Source: Ancylostoma caninum
Lineage: Eukaryota > Nematoda > Chromadorea > Rhabditida > Ancylostomatidae
Assembly: GCA_037903475.1 (NCBI GenBank)
Contig: JBAJFG010000057.1
Location: forward strand, 310,001-374,000
Direction of reading: 5' to 3'
DNA: 64,000 nucleotides
Of this stretch, positions 1-12,894 are shown one piece after another (position 1 is the stretch's first letter; each line of letters begins with the position of its first letter). A program made the translations under genes and the position numbers. Under the pieces are notes generated by a model that made no database searches, was not told the DNA's origin, and saw only the letters and a list, made by a program, of their open reading frames with translations.

Positions 1-1499
1 TCAGGACTGGAAAGGATGGTCGCCGCGCAGAACGTCGCTCCACGGGAACAATGAGCAGCATGTTGTACATGAAAACTTCTATAATCTTTCACAGTCGTCA
101 CAGCAGAAGCAAAGAATGGAGATCCACGTCTCCGCCCTCATATCTGCATGCCTTATAGTAAAAGGATGCGAGGAGGTACATCGAGCGTCGATAGAGGTGC
201 ATTTCTTGCGGACTTGGAAGGGCGCGGCGCGACTGCTCCGCTAGCGCTGGGAGCGTCGCCGTGAACCACAGGGTTTTCTCGGCATTTAGTTAATTTTTGA
301 TGATTGACATCAAATGGAATGAAAAACTATGGAGAAGACCTCTGATTTGCTAATGCGGAGGCAATTGCTGCGCGAGTGCCGTAATCGCAACGCATGCTTC
401 ACGAGTACGCGAAGAACTCACGTTCATCGACGATTGCTGTATTTGCAGGAGAAAAGCGCCCTAGTTCGTCTGATATAGTGAAATTGATACAGAAGAGCCA
501 GCAATGAAAAGACTTGAAGAAACACCTACAGATGAAGTGAGGAAGAATAAGCGCCATTCGATTACGAAGGTATTTGCTTATCCTTATTGATTTCAATCAT
601 TTTCATCTCAGATGCTTCTACGAATTTCGAGTCAATATAGTGAGTCGAAGCGGTGGCTCTTCTGCAGACTCGAGAAGGACGGCACACAACCGCGCCACGC
701 TCCCCCGAACCGACGTCTGCTGCCGTTATGCTATTTCTAGCAGCTTTTCTGCCAGATACGGGAAAAGACCATCATATCGGGAAGAAAGGCGCCTAGAAAC
801 AGCACTCCTGCATCAAACGGCACCGATTTCGGTGCGAGCCACGCGGTTGCGCGGTGTCCATCTCGAGGCCGCTCAAGGGCCAGCGCCATCGGCGCTCACT
901 GTATATGAGCTTGCTTTGTCGGTATTTGAGTTGAATGTAAGTTGAAAACTGCTAGCACGTTGAAAACTACTACAGTGATGTTGATCTACTTGAGGACGTT
1001 TTACACTGCGTCCTTATTATTTTGAGGCATTGCAGAGATTAGTGGTGTACCTTAAAAAACCTGCCTCCGCAAGAGAACCCATGGAGGAAGCGATCGCATG
1101 CTGCAGAAATTTTCATTTGAGAAGCTGTGACCTGGTTGTTTCGTTGATAGGCGACAACGGAACAAGTCTCTTGTTCCAGAACGATAAGGTCACCTCGAAC
1201 TCATCAAACCTAGGACGAAACAGAGATTAGGGACCGATAAGGCTCCAAATTCCGCTTGCGTATGAGCCGTATAAAAAGATGGGTGGAAACACTGGTAGCA
1301 ACCCACTTGTACACAGAGCTTCCGTCTGCTCTCACATCATCATTTAAGTACTACCTTTAACTGAGTCCACGAACGATCTATCATTTCTACAGCGTTGCAG
1401 GCGCGATTCTAAACTGCAGTTAGATCCAGTGTGAAATTCTGGGATTTTTTCGGTGTTTACTATGAATATTGATGTCAGGTTGTGAAGTTTTAGGTCCAG
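1..1499. other. Upstream non-coding stretch with a dispersed repeat fragment
   Basis: No convincing exon is visible. The segment around 655-905 is a diverged copy of sequence at about 59135-59370 (shared blocks around AAAGGCGCCTAGAA and the GCGC-rich tract ending in CTCGAG), so it is a dispersed repeat of the host genome; the open frame across it is not treated as a gene. A TATAAAAA at about 1271 lies 230 bp upstream of the ML-domain start codon and could be a core promoter, but this is weak evidence. Confidence 0.4.
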
Positions 1500-2243
1500 A
1501 TGGCTACCAAAACAGCAGTTGTGCTTCTTGGCTTCTTCGGGACCGCGATCGCATGCAACACAGCTTGGCCCAATGGTACTGACACCCACACCACCTGGTA
1601 CCAGTGCGGCAAAGGCCCCATCACTTTCTACAATGCTACTCCGTTTGATGCCAATGGTAAGAACAGTTCCAATGTCGTCATAGCTGCACAGATCAATTCG
1701 GTGCTAAAACAATTATGGATGCTTGTTTTGTAGGATTCATGGTACCTTTTTTATAGGTAACTACGAATATCCCATTCATCTGAGTAAGCCCTTGATCATC
1801 AAGACAGACATCAACAACCCGAAGAACACCTATGGATCTCCGGGACTAAAGCAGACGACGAATATTTGGAGCTGGACTTCTAGCTGCAGCTGGAGCTCTG
1901 TCCCAACTTTTGGAATGTTGTGAGTTCACTGTCTTCGGAATCACCCTTCTATTTAACCTCATTTTGTACTATTTATTTATTTATGGTACCGCAACTGGTT
2001 TTTCTTGAAATCCAATCCCACTTTTCCAGAAGAAACCTGGATGCCTGCACCAATGGCATTCCATGTCCTATCAAGCCTGGTCGTCAAGAGCTGGACATTC
2101 TGATGGACTTCTCTCCGTATGAGGCTATCATCTCTCTATTGAAAGATGACGCTCCTTATCAACTTCAAATGATCCTCCATGACGACGTAACGAAAGCCGA
2201 CGCAGCGTGCATCACATTCCAAGCCAGAGCACGAATTCAGTAG
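1500..2243 (+). CDS. ML (MD-2-related lipid-recognition) domain secreted protein, 3 exons
   Basis: Three exons join in frame: 1500-1656, 1757-1919 and 2030-2243, giving 177 residues. Donors are GTAAGA and GTGAGT; acceptors are TTTATAG and TTTTCCAG. The protein opens with a hydrophobic signal peptide (about residues 1-19, ending TAIAC). Exon 1 encodes a Cys-Gly-Lys-Gly-Pro-Ile segment, exon 2 a Ser-Trp-rich beta-strand stretch (TTNIWSWTSSC), and exon 3 the CTNGIPCPIKPG motif characteristic of ML/NPC2-like folds. Cysteine spacing and size fit the ML family, which binds lipids in secretions or lysosomes; nematodes have many copies. AG ends at GTTTTAG and GTCCAG lie just before the ATG, compatible with spliced-leader trans-splicing (inference). 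The exact lipid ligand cannot be inferred. Confidence 0.82.
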
Positions 2244-2311
2244 ATGTACAGAAATCAAGCATTAATATTATACATATATGATACAACAATATGGGTGCTT
2301 TTACTTTGAAG

Positions 2312-2317
2312 AATAAA
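2312..2317 (+). terminator. AATAAA polyadenylation signal of the ML-domain gene
   Basis: AATAAA lies 69 bp after the ML gene stop codon in AT-rich sequence, the normal position for a nematode 3' end signal. Confidence 0.6.
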
Positions 2318-2329
2318 AAAATGAATACT

Positions 2330-3548
2330 TTGACTTTCGAGCAAAGCCCATGCAGTCGAGCACCTGAAAGCCTCTTTAAAACTTAGTCGCTTTTTTACCA
2401 TTACTTGGCAAATATCCCTTCTTACCACTCAAACGTTTTTTGGACAACATTTCAGGTAAGCTTGATGAGAGTTCAAATCCTGTGTTAGATTAGAGTGCTA
2501 TCAAAATTTTCATGTCCTGCTTTTTGCTCAAGGGAAAGGATGAATTAGAGAACTTGACAGTCACATTCAAAGGAAGATATTACAAAGGAAAGAAAAGCAA
2601 TTATAGCAATTCCTCTCCCCACTAAAAATTTAAGTGTCGATTTAATTAGTGCATTGAAAAATGGATGTCTCTTGAACATCGAAAATTGAGTTGCGCCTCA
2701 TTTCGACCACCATTCTAGGACGCCTTCGCCTCATGTGGAGATATTTGTAGGATGCTCTAGCTTAACTCGCACACATATCAACACGCACTCTATTCAGGAG
2801 AGTGCAATTCAGCAGCGACTCTTGATCGCCTGAAAATCCAATGAGTTTTGGTTGACCTGGCAGCAGGAAATCAATTAATGTGCAGACAATCCAGGTTATT
2901 GTCCTCAGATTATTACATATCATCACTCAGCACAGGCTACGTTCTTCTAATGTGAAAAGGTACTATTTTTTTTTGGAAAGTGCCATTCCTATCATGATAA
3001 TCCACTTAATTGAGCCGAATTCTGCCGGTCAGGGATTTACTACGGCTTCCCACTACCTGGTCGTTAGGTATGACGTACAGCACATTTAACCATGTTTGTG
3101 GGAGGCGTTTGTAAGATAGCGAGTAGTTCACTATGATAAGAAAGATCAGTTTTGCGTAGCCGCCGCTTTCCTGATCTGTGTGTCATGACGTATTTCCCAC
3201 TATCTAGCACCGTTGTTCCCTTTAGAGCCTTGTTTACCAACATTAACTAGAAGCTTGGAACTCTGCGATAGAGTGGGTGCAACGTAATGTGTCCACACTC
3301 CACATATCTGCTACAAATACTTAAATTTCACCCGCAAAATCTTAATTGGATTGTCACCAGAATGTGGTTTCCTAGACTTTTGGTAAGATGGATTCGTAAA
3401 GCTTATAATTCGTTGCTGTTAGGTGGTTACAAAACCGTGGTAAGTCTCAAAAACGCCGAAGTATGCGTCTTATGACGGCACAGCAATAGAACATAACTTA
3501 TGCTAGACTGGCCTGTAGCGGGTAGTCGACATAGATATAAAACTGTTG
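2330..3548. other. Intergenic stretch between the ML and astacin genes
   Basis: AT-rich sequence with short open frames only. No domain or convincing splice-bounded exon is seen. It separates two convergent genes, so both 3' ends lie here. Confidence 0.4.
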
Positions 3549-6500
3549 TTAACCAGAAGTGCAGAAATTACAACTTTTCCGACAATTGTTTATCATCCAC
3601 CCTCTGTGATTTGGATGATTGCAGAGTTCCTTCAACGCCCATGCACCGCAGTACACATTTTTGTCGTCACAGTCTGAAAAGTGAAATTATCAAAGTGTAG
3701 TTCGGCTCCAGAATTATCAGGATTCTGGAGATTGAACACAGTGGCAAAGGCAAATCTAGTTCCCAAATGGAAAATTAAGGATAAGAAAGAGCCCATTTTT
3801 GAAAAGCGTTTCACACATCTTGCTCGTGAGACGATCAGATATTGGAAACACGTAAAAGAAGGAAATTGTTGTAAAAAATTTTGAACTGAGTAGTACGTTG
3901 ATGTTTTCTAGAGCTGATTCCTTCCCATTCCTCTTTTGAACGCCCATTTTCCTAGAGGCTACAAAAAAACGTAGTGTGAGAAGAAAATCGCGAGCATAAG
4001 AGCTGAATAGGATCGACGACGACACAGCGATACGAAGATAAATGCGGTCTGACTGCAAGGAGTGATACAACTATGTACATGAGATCACTCGTAGTGGCAA
4101 GAGTGGTGACAAAAGGATGGCGACCCTGTCTGACTACGAAGAGTACGCATAAAACCAGAACTTACTCGGAATGCAGTACATCTTCTGCACTATTGCGACA
4201 TCCGCGGCGCTCATTCCATTTCGCTGGCCTAGAAGACCAGAATTCTGTGCTGGGTTTACCTAAAATTCGGAAATTCAGGTGAGTGGTGGATCATATCCGG
4301 GCAGACGCTTCACCTTTGGGATCATTGTAGGTTTCGCTATATTCACTGCAGCCGTGTAAGCGTTGTAGTGCATGATGCTTCCATAGTCATATTTTATTCC
4401 ATATCTGCAACGATATTATACCTGTATTTTCTACAGAACAGTACAGCATCTTAGTAGAAACTATGTCATTTCGGATTTTCCTGTTGCCAGCTTGTCCTTT
4501 TCACAGACCTTTAGCGGGAGCGAGTCTCATATAGAACTACCTCAGGATCGATCAGCTCCGAGTCATATAGTATTGTGAAATGTTTAACAGCAAAAAGGTA
4601 AAATGAACAAAAAATAAAATAAAACAAACAACGTGTAATAGCATGAGATTCAACAAGGAGTACATAACAGTTGAGATCTATTTGAAATGCAATAGTAGAT
4701 TCCAGGAATTGATGAAACATGGGTTGCTACTCATCGACATGGAGTTCAGGATTGAAAAGGTACGTGAGGGTGTACTTTCAGAATTTAAAAAAAAAACGGA
4801 GAAATGTAACATATATTGTTTTTAACAAGTAAGCCTATCCACATCACTCACGTTGTGAACATCTTCGAGTCAGCGACGGCAAAATAGTCGAAATGCTGAG
4901 GATTGATATTGCTCCAGTCCAGCGTGATGTGCTGATCCCTGTCCATTCTCAAGTGCTGATGGTTCAGTCCGAGAGCATGAAGAGTCTCATGCAGCGCAAC
5001 GCCTCGGGCCTGAATAGCTAACAGAAAACTCTATTCCTCGGGTGGTAAGGTTTCCATTTGTTGCTCTTGGCTCGCGCTCAGCATGACAATGAATACGATT
5101 GCCACAGTAAAAGGCTGACTGTTTGACTGACACTCATCTCATTGAATCAGGCCAACTTTTGAATTTTCCATGGTACAAAGATACGAAATTTTTGACTATC
5201 GGACAATTACCACCCGCGCGCGTCAGGCCCCGGTAAAGCAAAGCATAGAAAGCCGCTGTTCCAGGTTGTTCCTCAGGAAGAACAGGTCAATTATGACCTT
5301 AGGTGACTAATAAGGAGCTAGAGTGAGTTAAGGCATCTTTTCAACCAATTTTGGCTGTTTCCTCCCTAGTTCAAAAAGGCGAAGCGGCCTGACCCTGCGC
5401 TTGCGGCTGATAAGTGTACGTAGACGGAAATTTTTTGAAAAAAGAGAGGTGTACAAGTTCATCAGAGATCTACGGTTTGTAACACATTGTGAAAATAAAC
5501 CTACATTGCCGCACTGGAAGCTGAGGTAAACCGGATTTGCTGGATCCACTCTTCCGATGTAGGAAAGTCCGCAGCTGCAATTGAAATGGTTCTGATTGAA
5601 CATTCTTCCGTAAACCTATTTTATTTTGTGGGCATATACTCACAATGTTGGACTGTCCACCTTCTGGTAATTGATGTGATATCCTCTGGGAGATGCCACA
5701 TATTTAAATCGGACGCAGGTTTTCTGCTCAATTTCTTTTAAAGCATTGCGTACGTCGTTTTTGTCGTATTCTTCTGGAAGGGTTTTTTTCAAAAATATGG
5801 CATGGTGGAAAGTCGATGAAAGAAATTGATTGGAACAAGAAAACCATAACGCTACTTCCTACCTAACGACTCGTCGAAAGTATACGGAATTGGCGTGCGA
5901 AGATCCCATTTCTGCACAGGATTTTCCTCGAAAAACACTGAAGCTCTAAATTATTAGTTGTACGTATGTACACAAAACATATTTATCCTTGTAATTTCTC
6001 AGAGATGTTGGTTTATTTTTTCTCCTAACACGAGATGGCGTAGAGATGTCTCCACGCAAAATAGTCAGCAACTATTCGGTTCCAATGATAACCCCGTGTT
6101 GGAGGAGTTCACTATATATCTGGGTTTTTTGCTGGCAAGAAAAAAAACGGTGAGGAAAAAAAACAACTCCATGTCTGTTGGAGTCGCAAGCATCATTGAG
6201 ACCACCCTGGATAAACATGGTAACACCACCCCTCCTTCTTACCTACGCTTACCCTCAGTTAACACGGGCGTACGCACGTTTACCTTAAGTGATCGCACTG
6301 ATGTTCACAGACTGCGTATTCGGCAAAAGTAAAGCAATGTACGCTGGAGTGCCTTTTGGAGCCATGATGGCGTAAAACCATCAAATAAGATTCCAAAAAA
6401 AAAAACGCTGGATATAACTACGGTGATGACAGCACAAACTAGTGATTCCGCCACGCGGATCTTAATCACTTGACACCTTAAGATCGAGAAAGGGTCTAAT

Positions 6501-8373
6501 CTGGAACAGCGTGACCTGGAAGCAGATCAGGAGGCTAAGAGGTCGAGCTAAGATGCAAGAAATACCCAAAGAAGTTTTTTTGCTGATTTCATTTCAAGAG
6601 GGCTTCGTACTACATATGTTAGTCGATGACCGGCATACAGTTGGTTCTTGCGGGATACTCTAGTTCACAACATGGAGTTTAATTTAAGTCCAACTATGGG
6701 AAAAGTGTGATCCATCGTGCATTTATTCCAAATTAGCATTTGCAAACGTCATGAAGGCTTGAAGGTGTGATATCTCGGGATAGCTTGCTACCTGAGACTT
6801 ATCCGTACCTCGGGGTTTAGACACTTTTTTTTCGAAGAAATTTCCCTGTCCTCCAGCTTCGGCGGAGTCCCTGTTTTGCTTGCTAGGGGCGGTACGGATC
6901 ATATGAGTTTAGTAGAATCGCAGACGACGAGTTTAGTAGAATCGCAGACGTTAACATTTTTCCGCTGTCATCAACGCATACCTCTTGAACTTTGCAGTGC
7001 CACCCGCACCCGGTGGAGGTACATCCGAACCCACACCACCTTTTCCAAGTTCATTGAGAAGAAAATGGGCTTGTTTTTCCGTTAGCAAGACATCTTTGTC
7101 GAACACTCCGTTGTCCGCAGCAGTCACCTGGAAGGATAACAAGAAAAATGCGGTCGAGGTTATAGTTCTCCGGAGGAAAGTGCTTCCAGGAAATTGTAGG
7201 GAAAAGAATTAGGCATTAACAGATAGCAGTTGGTGAGTAGGATATCTCATTTTTGCAGCACCTGCAAAGATACAGTACCCGCACTAAGTTTGTTAAAAAT
7301 GAACATCTAGAACGCGGATTTGCGGTATTTTTGTTCTAGGGTTATAGCTCATCTCAACAAAGCGATTCACAGACCAAACCAGGGGTGAAAAACGGCAATG
7401 GAGTGGGCTACCATATTTCATGAAATCAGCCCTAAATTCTGATTTTCAACAATGAAATTCGCAAATTTTTAATTCTGAAGCGGCCTTGCCGTGCATGGCG
7501 CGCGACATACCTTGGTGCGCGACATGATCCGAGCACTATAAATGGCTGTGGGATTTCAATGTTCAAAATCGAAATTTAGAGCTGGTTTCATGAAATATGC
7601 TAGCCCACTCCACTGCTGCTTCTGACCCTTGGTTTGGTCTGTGAATCGCGTTGTTATGAGTTATCGCCTTGGAACGAAAAGAACGTAAATCCGCGTTCTG
7701 AACGTTCATTTTTAACAAACTTAGTGCGGGTATTGTAACTAAACGCTGAAGGACGCACCACGCTCGTTAGATTGGCTTTTTCCAGCAGAGCCTGCTTGAC
7801 TTGCATCGTCCTATCCAGGCGAAGGTTAATGTTCTCCGTGTTATCCTTTCCGGTGACGGACTTCTCGAAATCAAATATCTACAAAAAAAAAAGATTTTTC
7901 TCATGTCTACTGCAATAGCGACGAAAACCTAACCTTCTTCACGACTGTTTCCTTCAAAGCTAGTTGTTCCTTGTTTTGTTCCATGCACTTGAAATTACGG
8001 CAAACGTTCTGAAAACAGTGGTCTGTGCATTTGTCGTCGGATCCTCACGTAAAGATGGCAGTGTACTTCCTCACTTTAATGAGGTTGCCCGCTTCTGGAC
8101 TAATAGCACCAAGCTGAAGAATGAAACCTCTGGCAGCTTGGACAAGATCCTGATTAATTCCTTGTAATGGATCTTTGATGAACAACCTGGAAGTCAGAAC
8201 TTCATAAAGGGACGTCCAGCACTTTCAAAAAAAGTTAAGAGTTCTCTTGACCATTTTAAACAGAAATTGAGACAGCAACTTACTTTGGAACTTTCGGTAA
8301 GAATTTACCACCCTCCCTGATGACGGTATCGATGATGTGGGAGATTTCGGAGAACATAGGAATGTTTCCACCT
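3549..8373 (-). CDS. Astacin (M12A) zinc metalloprotease with C-terminal ShKT domain, gene 1, multi-exon
   Basis: Twelve exons connect with consistent phases, in gene order: 8284-8373, 8075-8186, 7934-8008, 7762-7878, 6982-7127, 5863-5945, 5644-5773, 5505-5574, 4852-5009, 4314-4404, 4166-4259 and 3549-3673, together about 430 codons. The first exons encode a propeptide (LTEKQA...LLNELGKGG) ending in KFKR, a likely furin-type cleavage site. The catalytic domain follows: WDLRTPIPYTFDESL, KTCVRF, CGLSYIGR, the zinc-binding helix HETLHALGLNHQHLRMDRD in exon 4852-5009, and the Met-turn SIMHY in exon 4314-4404. It ends with VQKMYCIPNCDD and a six-cysteine ShKT module (last exon). Secreted astacins of this layout are abundant in hookworms and act in tissue penetration, moulting or feeding; the specific role here is unknown. 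The Glu normally following the third zinc His is Gln. The first exon is not the true start; signal peptide exons lie further upstream. Confidence 0.88.
7273..7735. mobile_element. Mariner-type MITE in an intron of astacin gene 1
   Basis: Long terminal inverted repeats (roughly 200 bp) begin CAGTACCCGCACTAAG on the left and CAATACCCGCACTAAG read inward from the right, and both ends are flanked by TA (7271-7272 and 7736-7737). TA duplication plus CAGT-type termini fit Tc1/mariner-derived miniature elements. There is no transposase frame. It sits in the intron between the exons ending at 7762 and starting at 7127, so it does not disrupt coding. Confidence 0.72.
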
Positions 8374-8384
8374 CTGAAATTCTT

Positions 8385-9906
8385 TTGGTTACCTTTTTCG
8401 TTGCAGAAACTATGAGGCATATAGAGAAAAGTCACTACAGCCTTAGCATTATCACATAACCTATTTATAGCAGATTAGTGCCACAATTCTGAAGAGAATT
8501 ACCTGCATTTAGGGTGTCCCGGGAATCGTCTGCAAAATCTTCGCCCACGCCTTTGCCATACATAATCCGGAGGCGGGGGTCCCATGGCCCATGCCTAAGA
8601 GACCTTTTTAGATGACATGACCAAAACCACTGGGTGACTAACTGCTTCCTAGAGGGCGTAAGAAGCCATTATTCTTCTCAAATAGCACCCGAGTGGAAGA
8701 CTAGTGCCATTAAGCGAACTTGATGAAGCGGAGGCTGACTCATAAGCAGCTAATGTGTAATAGTTCAAAAAAAGACCATCATTTTCTTTTTTCGTTTGTC
8801 ATTCGTGGATGATATTACGATGACCCGTCACGCTTCTACATAGTACTGTGACATGACCTCTAGTGATCGACTTTAATGCCTCTAGTGATCGACTTTAAAG
8901 CTTCGGTTCGCCAAATCACTGCAATGACTATGATTTCTACCTCTCTCTCTTCCTCTTAGACGATAGCAGTATTTAGAACTAGTCTTGGAAAAGCATAAAA
9001 ACCTGTCCATTTAAATTACGCTCTCACTGATGGTCACTAAGTTACATATCTTCTTGGAATTCGGAAGTGATTCTTTCGAATTTGCTCCTCTTTAGGGGAC
9101 GCGATCTTCAAGATCACAGGTATGGAGTCACGATGACAAGCCCCTGCCATAGTTTTGGAAAAGAATCTTCCTCGCAGAAGCGCTGGAACATACTTAGCAA
9201 GCGAACTTAACTATGTATGTGCTATTAATTACTACAATCGTGTGAGTGCTCGTTTCTACGAACTACCTCTACTGAGCGATCTAATAGTTGCAGACGAAAA
9301 TGAGTTGAAGGGAGAGCGTGTGGACGAGCATGGAGTTTGAAACTGGTGGCTCCGCCTTTTTGGGCAGTTGAACGGTAGACATTTCGGAATAAAGTCGTAG
9401 GAAAATTATATTTGAGCTCAAGCAATAACAAATGAGAGGGCTGGATGACTATGAAATAGTAAGAAAATAAGAATAAGCTAGCGTGTTTTTCATAAGTCTT
9501 TTTCATGAAGAAACTCCGAAAAATCTGCCAGCTCTCTCATTAGTCGCCCCTCCGCTCTGCCCTGCCCTGCGTCTAGCTATACTAACTAAATGGATCCACT
9601 ACACACTAACGGTTAACACACTCAGCGATTTCTCACGCGGAATCCCTCGACAATGTCTTCTCCACCACTTCCTTTGATACCGCTAGCGATATTCGCTGAC
9701 ATGTCGCCGACTCCCTTCACGAGTTTTCCCTAAATCGCCAAGGCCACCACCTTGAAAAATGACTCATTTTTTCTGAAATTTCTTTTTATTTCCTCAGGTT
9801 CCAGCCTGATACATGAGGGAGTAGAAAATCTCTCTCTTTCCCTAGAAAAAAAAGAAAACAAACAGAGAACAACCAAAACCAGTTTTAAAAAATCAGCTCC
9901 AACTTA
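8385..9906. other. Probable intron/upstream sequence of astacin gene 1
   Basis: No confident exon was found. A short direct duplication of CCTCTAGTGATCGACTTTA occurs around 8859-8898. An extra exon is expected somewhere here, because the phases of the Gly/Gln exon at 9908-10089 and the exon starting at 8373 do not fit directly. Confidence 0.35.
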
Positions 9907-9907
9907 C

Positions 9908-10089
9908 TAATAGGTTTTGTGCGTTGTCTTCGTTTTGTTGTCCCCATGGTTGTTGTTGTGGTTGTCGATTTCCCCATTGATTTCCTCCCCATCCTCCTTG
10001 GCCCTGATTTCCCCACCCTCCTTGGCCTTGATTTCCCCACCCTCCTTGACCCTGTCCCTGATTTCCTCCTCCGAGACCTTGGATTCCTC
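9908..10089 (-). CDS. Candidate exon encoding a Gly/Gln/Asn/Trp-rich repeat (possible 5' exon of astacin gene 1)
   Basis: The segment is bounded by an acceptor TTTCCAG and a donor GTAAGT. In the chosen frame it reads as repeats of GGWGNQGQ, about four tandem copies with an irregular tail rich in Gln and Asn. All three frames are open because of the 24-27 bp DNA repeat; the GGW frame is preferred since glycine-rich low-complexity segments are common in secreted nematode proteins. It is on the same strand as the astacin gene 1.5 kb downstream, so it may be an N-terminal exon of that gene. Joining it directly to the exon at 8373 gives the wrong phase, so at least one more exon or another assignment is needed. 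Confidence 0.4.
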
Positions 10090-10099
10090 CTGGAAACTG

Positions 10100-12890
10100 T
10101 ACATATTATGCCCGATTCAAACAATGGATTACATCAATGATTAAAATGGAAGAATGCAGAACAAGTATCCACTATTTGTCGTATAGAAAAATCAAATGCC
10201 ATAATTATGTAGTCCCAGCGGAAAAGAAATCAGCAAAAAAGGCTGATGAATGTGGAAACAACGGTGTTGGATGTTCTGGTGTGATTGTGGTAACATCAGA
10301 ATTTTTTTATGTTCGTCCTTGATGGCTGGAGAGATTTACTCTTCCCTAGAACTCATTCTAGTGCTTCAAGTATTTACTCGAAATTAGTCCCCACAAGTGA
10401 TCAAAGGCGTTCACTGTTCTCCGTTTTAACTGTTTTTTTGACCCATTGAAATTGGTGTTTTACTTTGTTTTCTATTTTTTAAGAAAAAAAATCAGGCACA
10501 TCCCTAATGAAAAGGCTGAAGTGCGTCTCTGGTCCAACAGTATCGCTACTGTATGCTTTACAGCTTGAGAAGACAGAGATCGTTGAAAATTCGTTGAAAA
10601 GAAAAAAAAGAACTGCGAACAAATTTCGACCTCGATTTTTAGGTAGCTAGATTGAGGAGAAAAAGGCCAACTATCTCATTTTGAACCTGGTCCTCTCTAT
10701 AACCATAAGGAGGGGGGAATTCTGACCATTCGAAAGCTGGTAGCTGACTTCGAGGTTTCATAAACCAACTTTGTTCGGTGGTTCAAAAGTTTGGCTAATT
10801 GCGGAGATTGACTAGATGGAATCTGCACAAGCTTGTTTCATAATGTTATTTTCTTGATTAGGGTTGTATCTATTGGCCTTTTACGAAGAGAATTGTTAGG
10901 TAATTATTCCTCATCCTATTAAGAGGAAGGTGTTTTGGGGGCGATGTAGGTGAAAGTAGCTTCAAAAGCCAGAAATTGGAAACCCAATGTGCGAATTTTG
11001 AAAAGCACTGTAATTTCGGAAATACGGAACTCAGATGTGCGGGAGGCATGGTGTTGAATTTCTTTGGTACAGTGGAAATTAAGTGAGTCACCATATTTGG
11101 AAGCGATGGAATATTAAGTAGACATAGGATTAATAAAAATTCAGTTAATTTCGTTGACAATTTAACCACCGGCTTGAAAAATTGTGTACTCAAAGGAGAG
11201 AGGCCCAACAGCCCCTGCTACTTTTTCCCCAGGACCTTATTGCTCCCTAGAACACTCAATTTTTCGCCTTATTCGGAACCAAATAGTAGCATTCGAACAC
11301 ATCTAAAGAGCTACACGTCTCTGAATATAGGATTGAAAAATTCAACCACTTCTAAAAAGAACAATGTTTGACGTCTTTTTTTGTTTCCGAGTAGATATCT
11401 GAATTCCTGTAGTGAATTTCCATGGTACCCTAAGTAGCTAATCGTAACAGTTGGGACTTCCGAGACTTGCATCTGGTTTTTTTTTTTTGAAATTTTTTTT
11501 CGAATGTGGTGAAGTGCCAATATGAATTCTCGGATTTGTTCACCTATGTGTTACACGTTTCCTTTTGATCTCGGAAACAAGACAAACTGTCAGGTTGTAA
11601 ATACATGTAAGCGAGACAAACTACAGCGTACAAGACGATGCTTTCAGGCAAAAATAAAAACATACTTTGAGAAAGGGGTGTAAGAAAAATAAAATAAAAT
11701 GGTCCCACCAAGAATCTGCCCTAGTAGTCCTTGACTCCGCACTTGACCCTGCTGAACAGTTAAAAGAATCAGCGGAAGTAGCATAGCGCCAGCGCGCTGG
11801 GCAGGCGACTCACTCTTGAAGCAGAAAAGGGAGATGACGAACGTCAGCCAATAGTGTTACAAAAAAACCTGTTGCCACCCAATAACAATTCGATAGAGTG
11901 ATTTCGGCAAACCAATACACCAGAAGATGAACCATATGGATTGTCCGGCATATTCTTGAAATACTGTCGTTTGCTTGTCCCTGTGGATGGTACCCACTCG
12001 TCTACGGACACTTACGACACTCGCGGGCTCGCCGGATATATTAATCCTACTGGACTTGTCGAAAAAAAACATCCAGGTGTGGTACAGAAGTTATCTAAAG
12101 TCATATAGCTGTCTAATAACGACCTCAGATCAAACATGAGTTGTGCTTTCGGTGAGAATAACGAAACAACAGCTTTTCATGTACTTTCCTACCTGAAATA
12201 AACGCGCATGGTGGTTTTGAACGCCCAGCTATTGGTGCTCATTCTTGCTTCACTGTGGTTTTGTTTTTATTGCTGATTAAAACAATATAAATATCTGGCT
12301 GGGTGAATGTGTTTTGGATCTAGCCAAATACAGTTTGAGGATTTACAAATCTAACGGTATTTCTGACAATAAAAGTACTGTACCACTTTCTCTCTTTCTC
12401 TTACTCTTTCTCTTTCTCTCTCTCTCTCTCCTCTCTGGCTGATGAGCATCGCTTCTCAGACGTCCCATAAGCCTACCATGACATTATTTAGCTCCGAATT
12501 GAAAAAGAAAACAATGATAATGACCTATGACCTACTCAAGGTTCCCGTTGTTTCGATTGCATGGGGATCAAAATTATTCCATAGAGTTTTTGGAAGCAAG
12601 TTTTTTGCTTTAAATTTTTGCTATGATCCGGTACTGTGCTGCCCAGTGTAAGGAATTCTCGAGATTCACGGACTTCGATAAGTGAATTGCAATTCCCCTC
12701 TTTCGTAACCTCATTAATATTTATCATTCCGTGCATTCAATTGGTTTCGGATGTATGCCAGGAAGAACGATAGCTGGCAGTAGTGGTCTGCAAGGAACTC
12801 GTGTGTCAATATCCTATGCAATTGTAGCCCCGCCCCTTAATAGATGCAAGATTTACTGGTGCTAACAGTTGCGTGTATGTTAGTTTTTTT
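10100..12890. other. Stretch without recognisable genes
   Basis: Contains short AT-rich open frames, none with domain-like content. A (CT)n microsatellite lies at about 12391-12438. Around 12746-12850 the sequence is a diverged copy of part of the inverted duplication (46430-46550), including ATGTATGCCAGGAA and ATATCCTATGCAA, so it belongs to a dispersed repeat family. Confidence 0.45.
12391..12438. repeat. CT microsatellite
   Basis: Run of CT/CTTT units (pyrimidine tract) visible directly. Confidence 0.9.
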
Positions 12891-12894
12891 TTCC

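Noticed and set aside
574..945. 123-codon frame near the window start
   Set aside because: Covers a dispersed repeat also found near 59.2 kb, where the frame is not conserved.
10870..11208. 112-codon minus-strand frame
   Set aside because: Low-complexity Leu/Ser/Pro composition, no motif and no splice partners.
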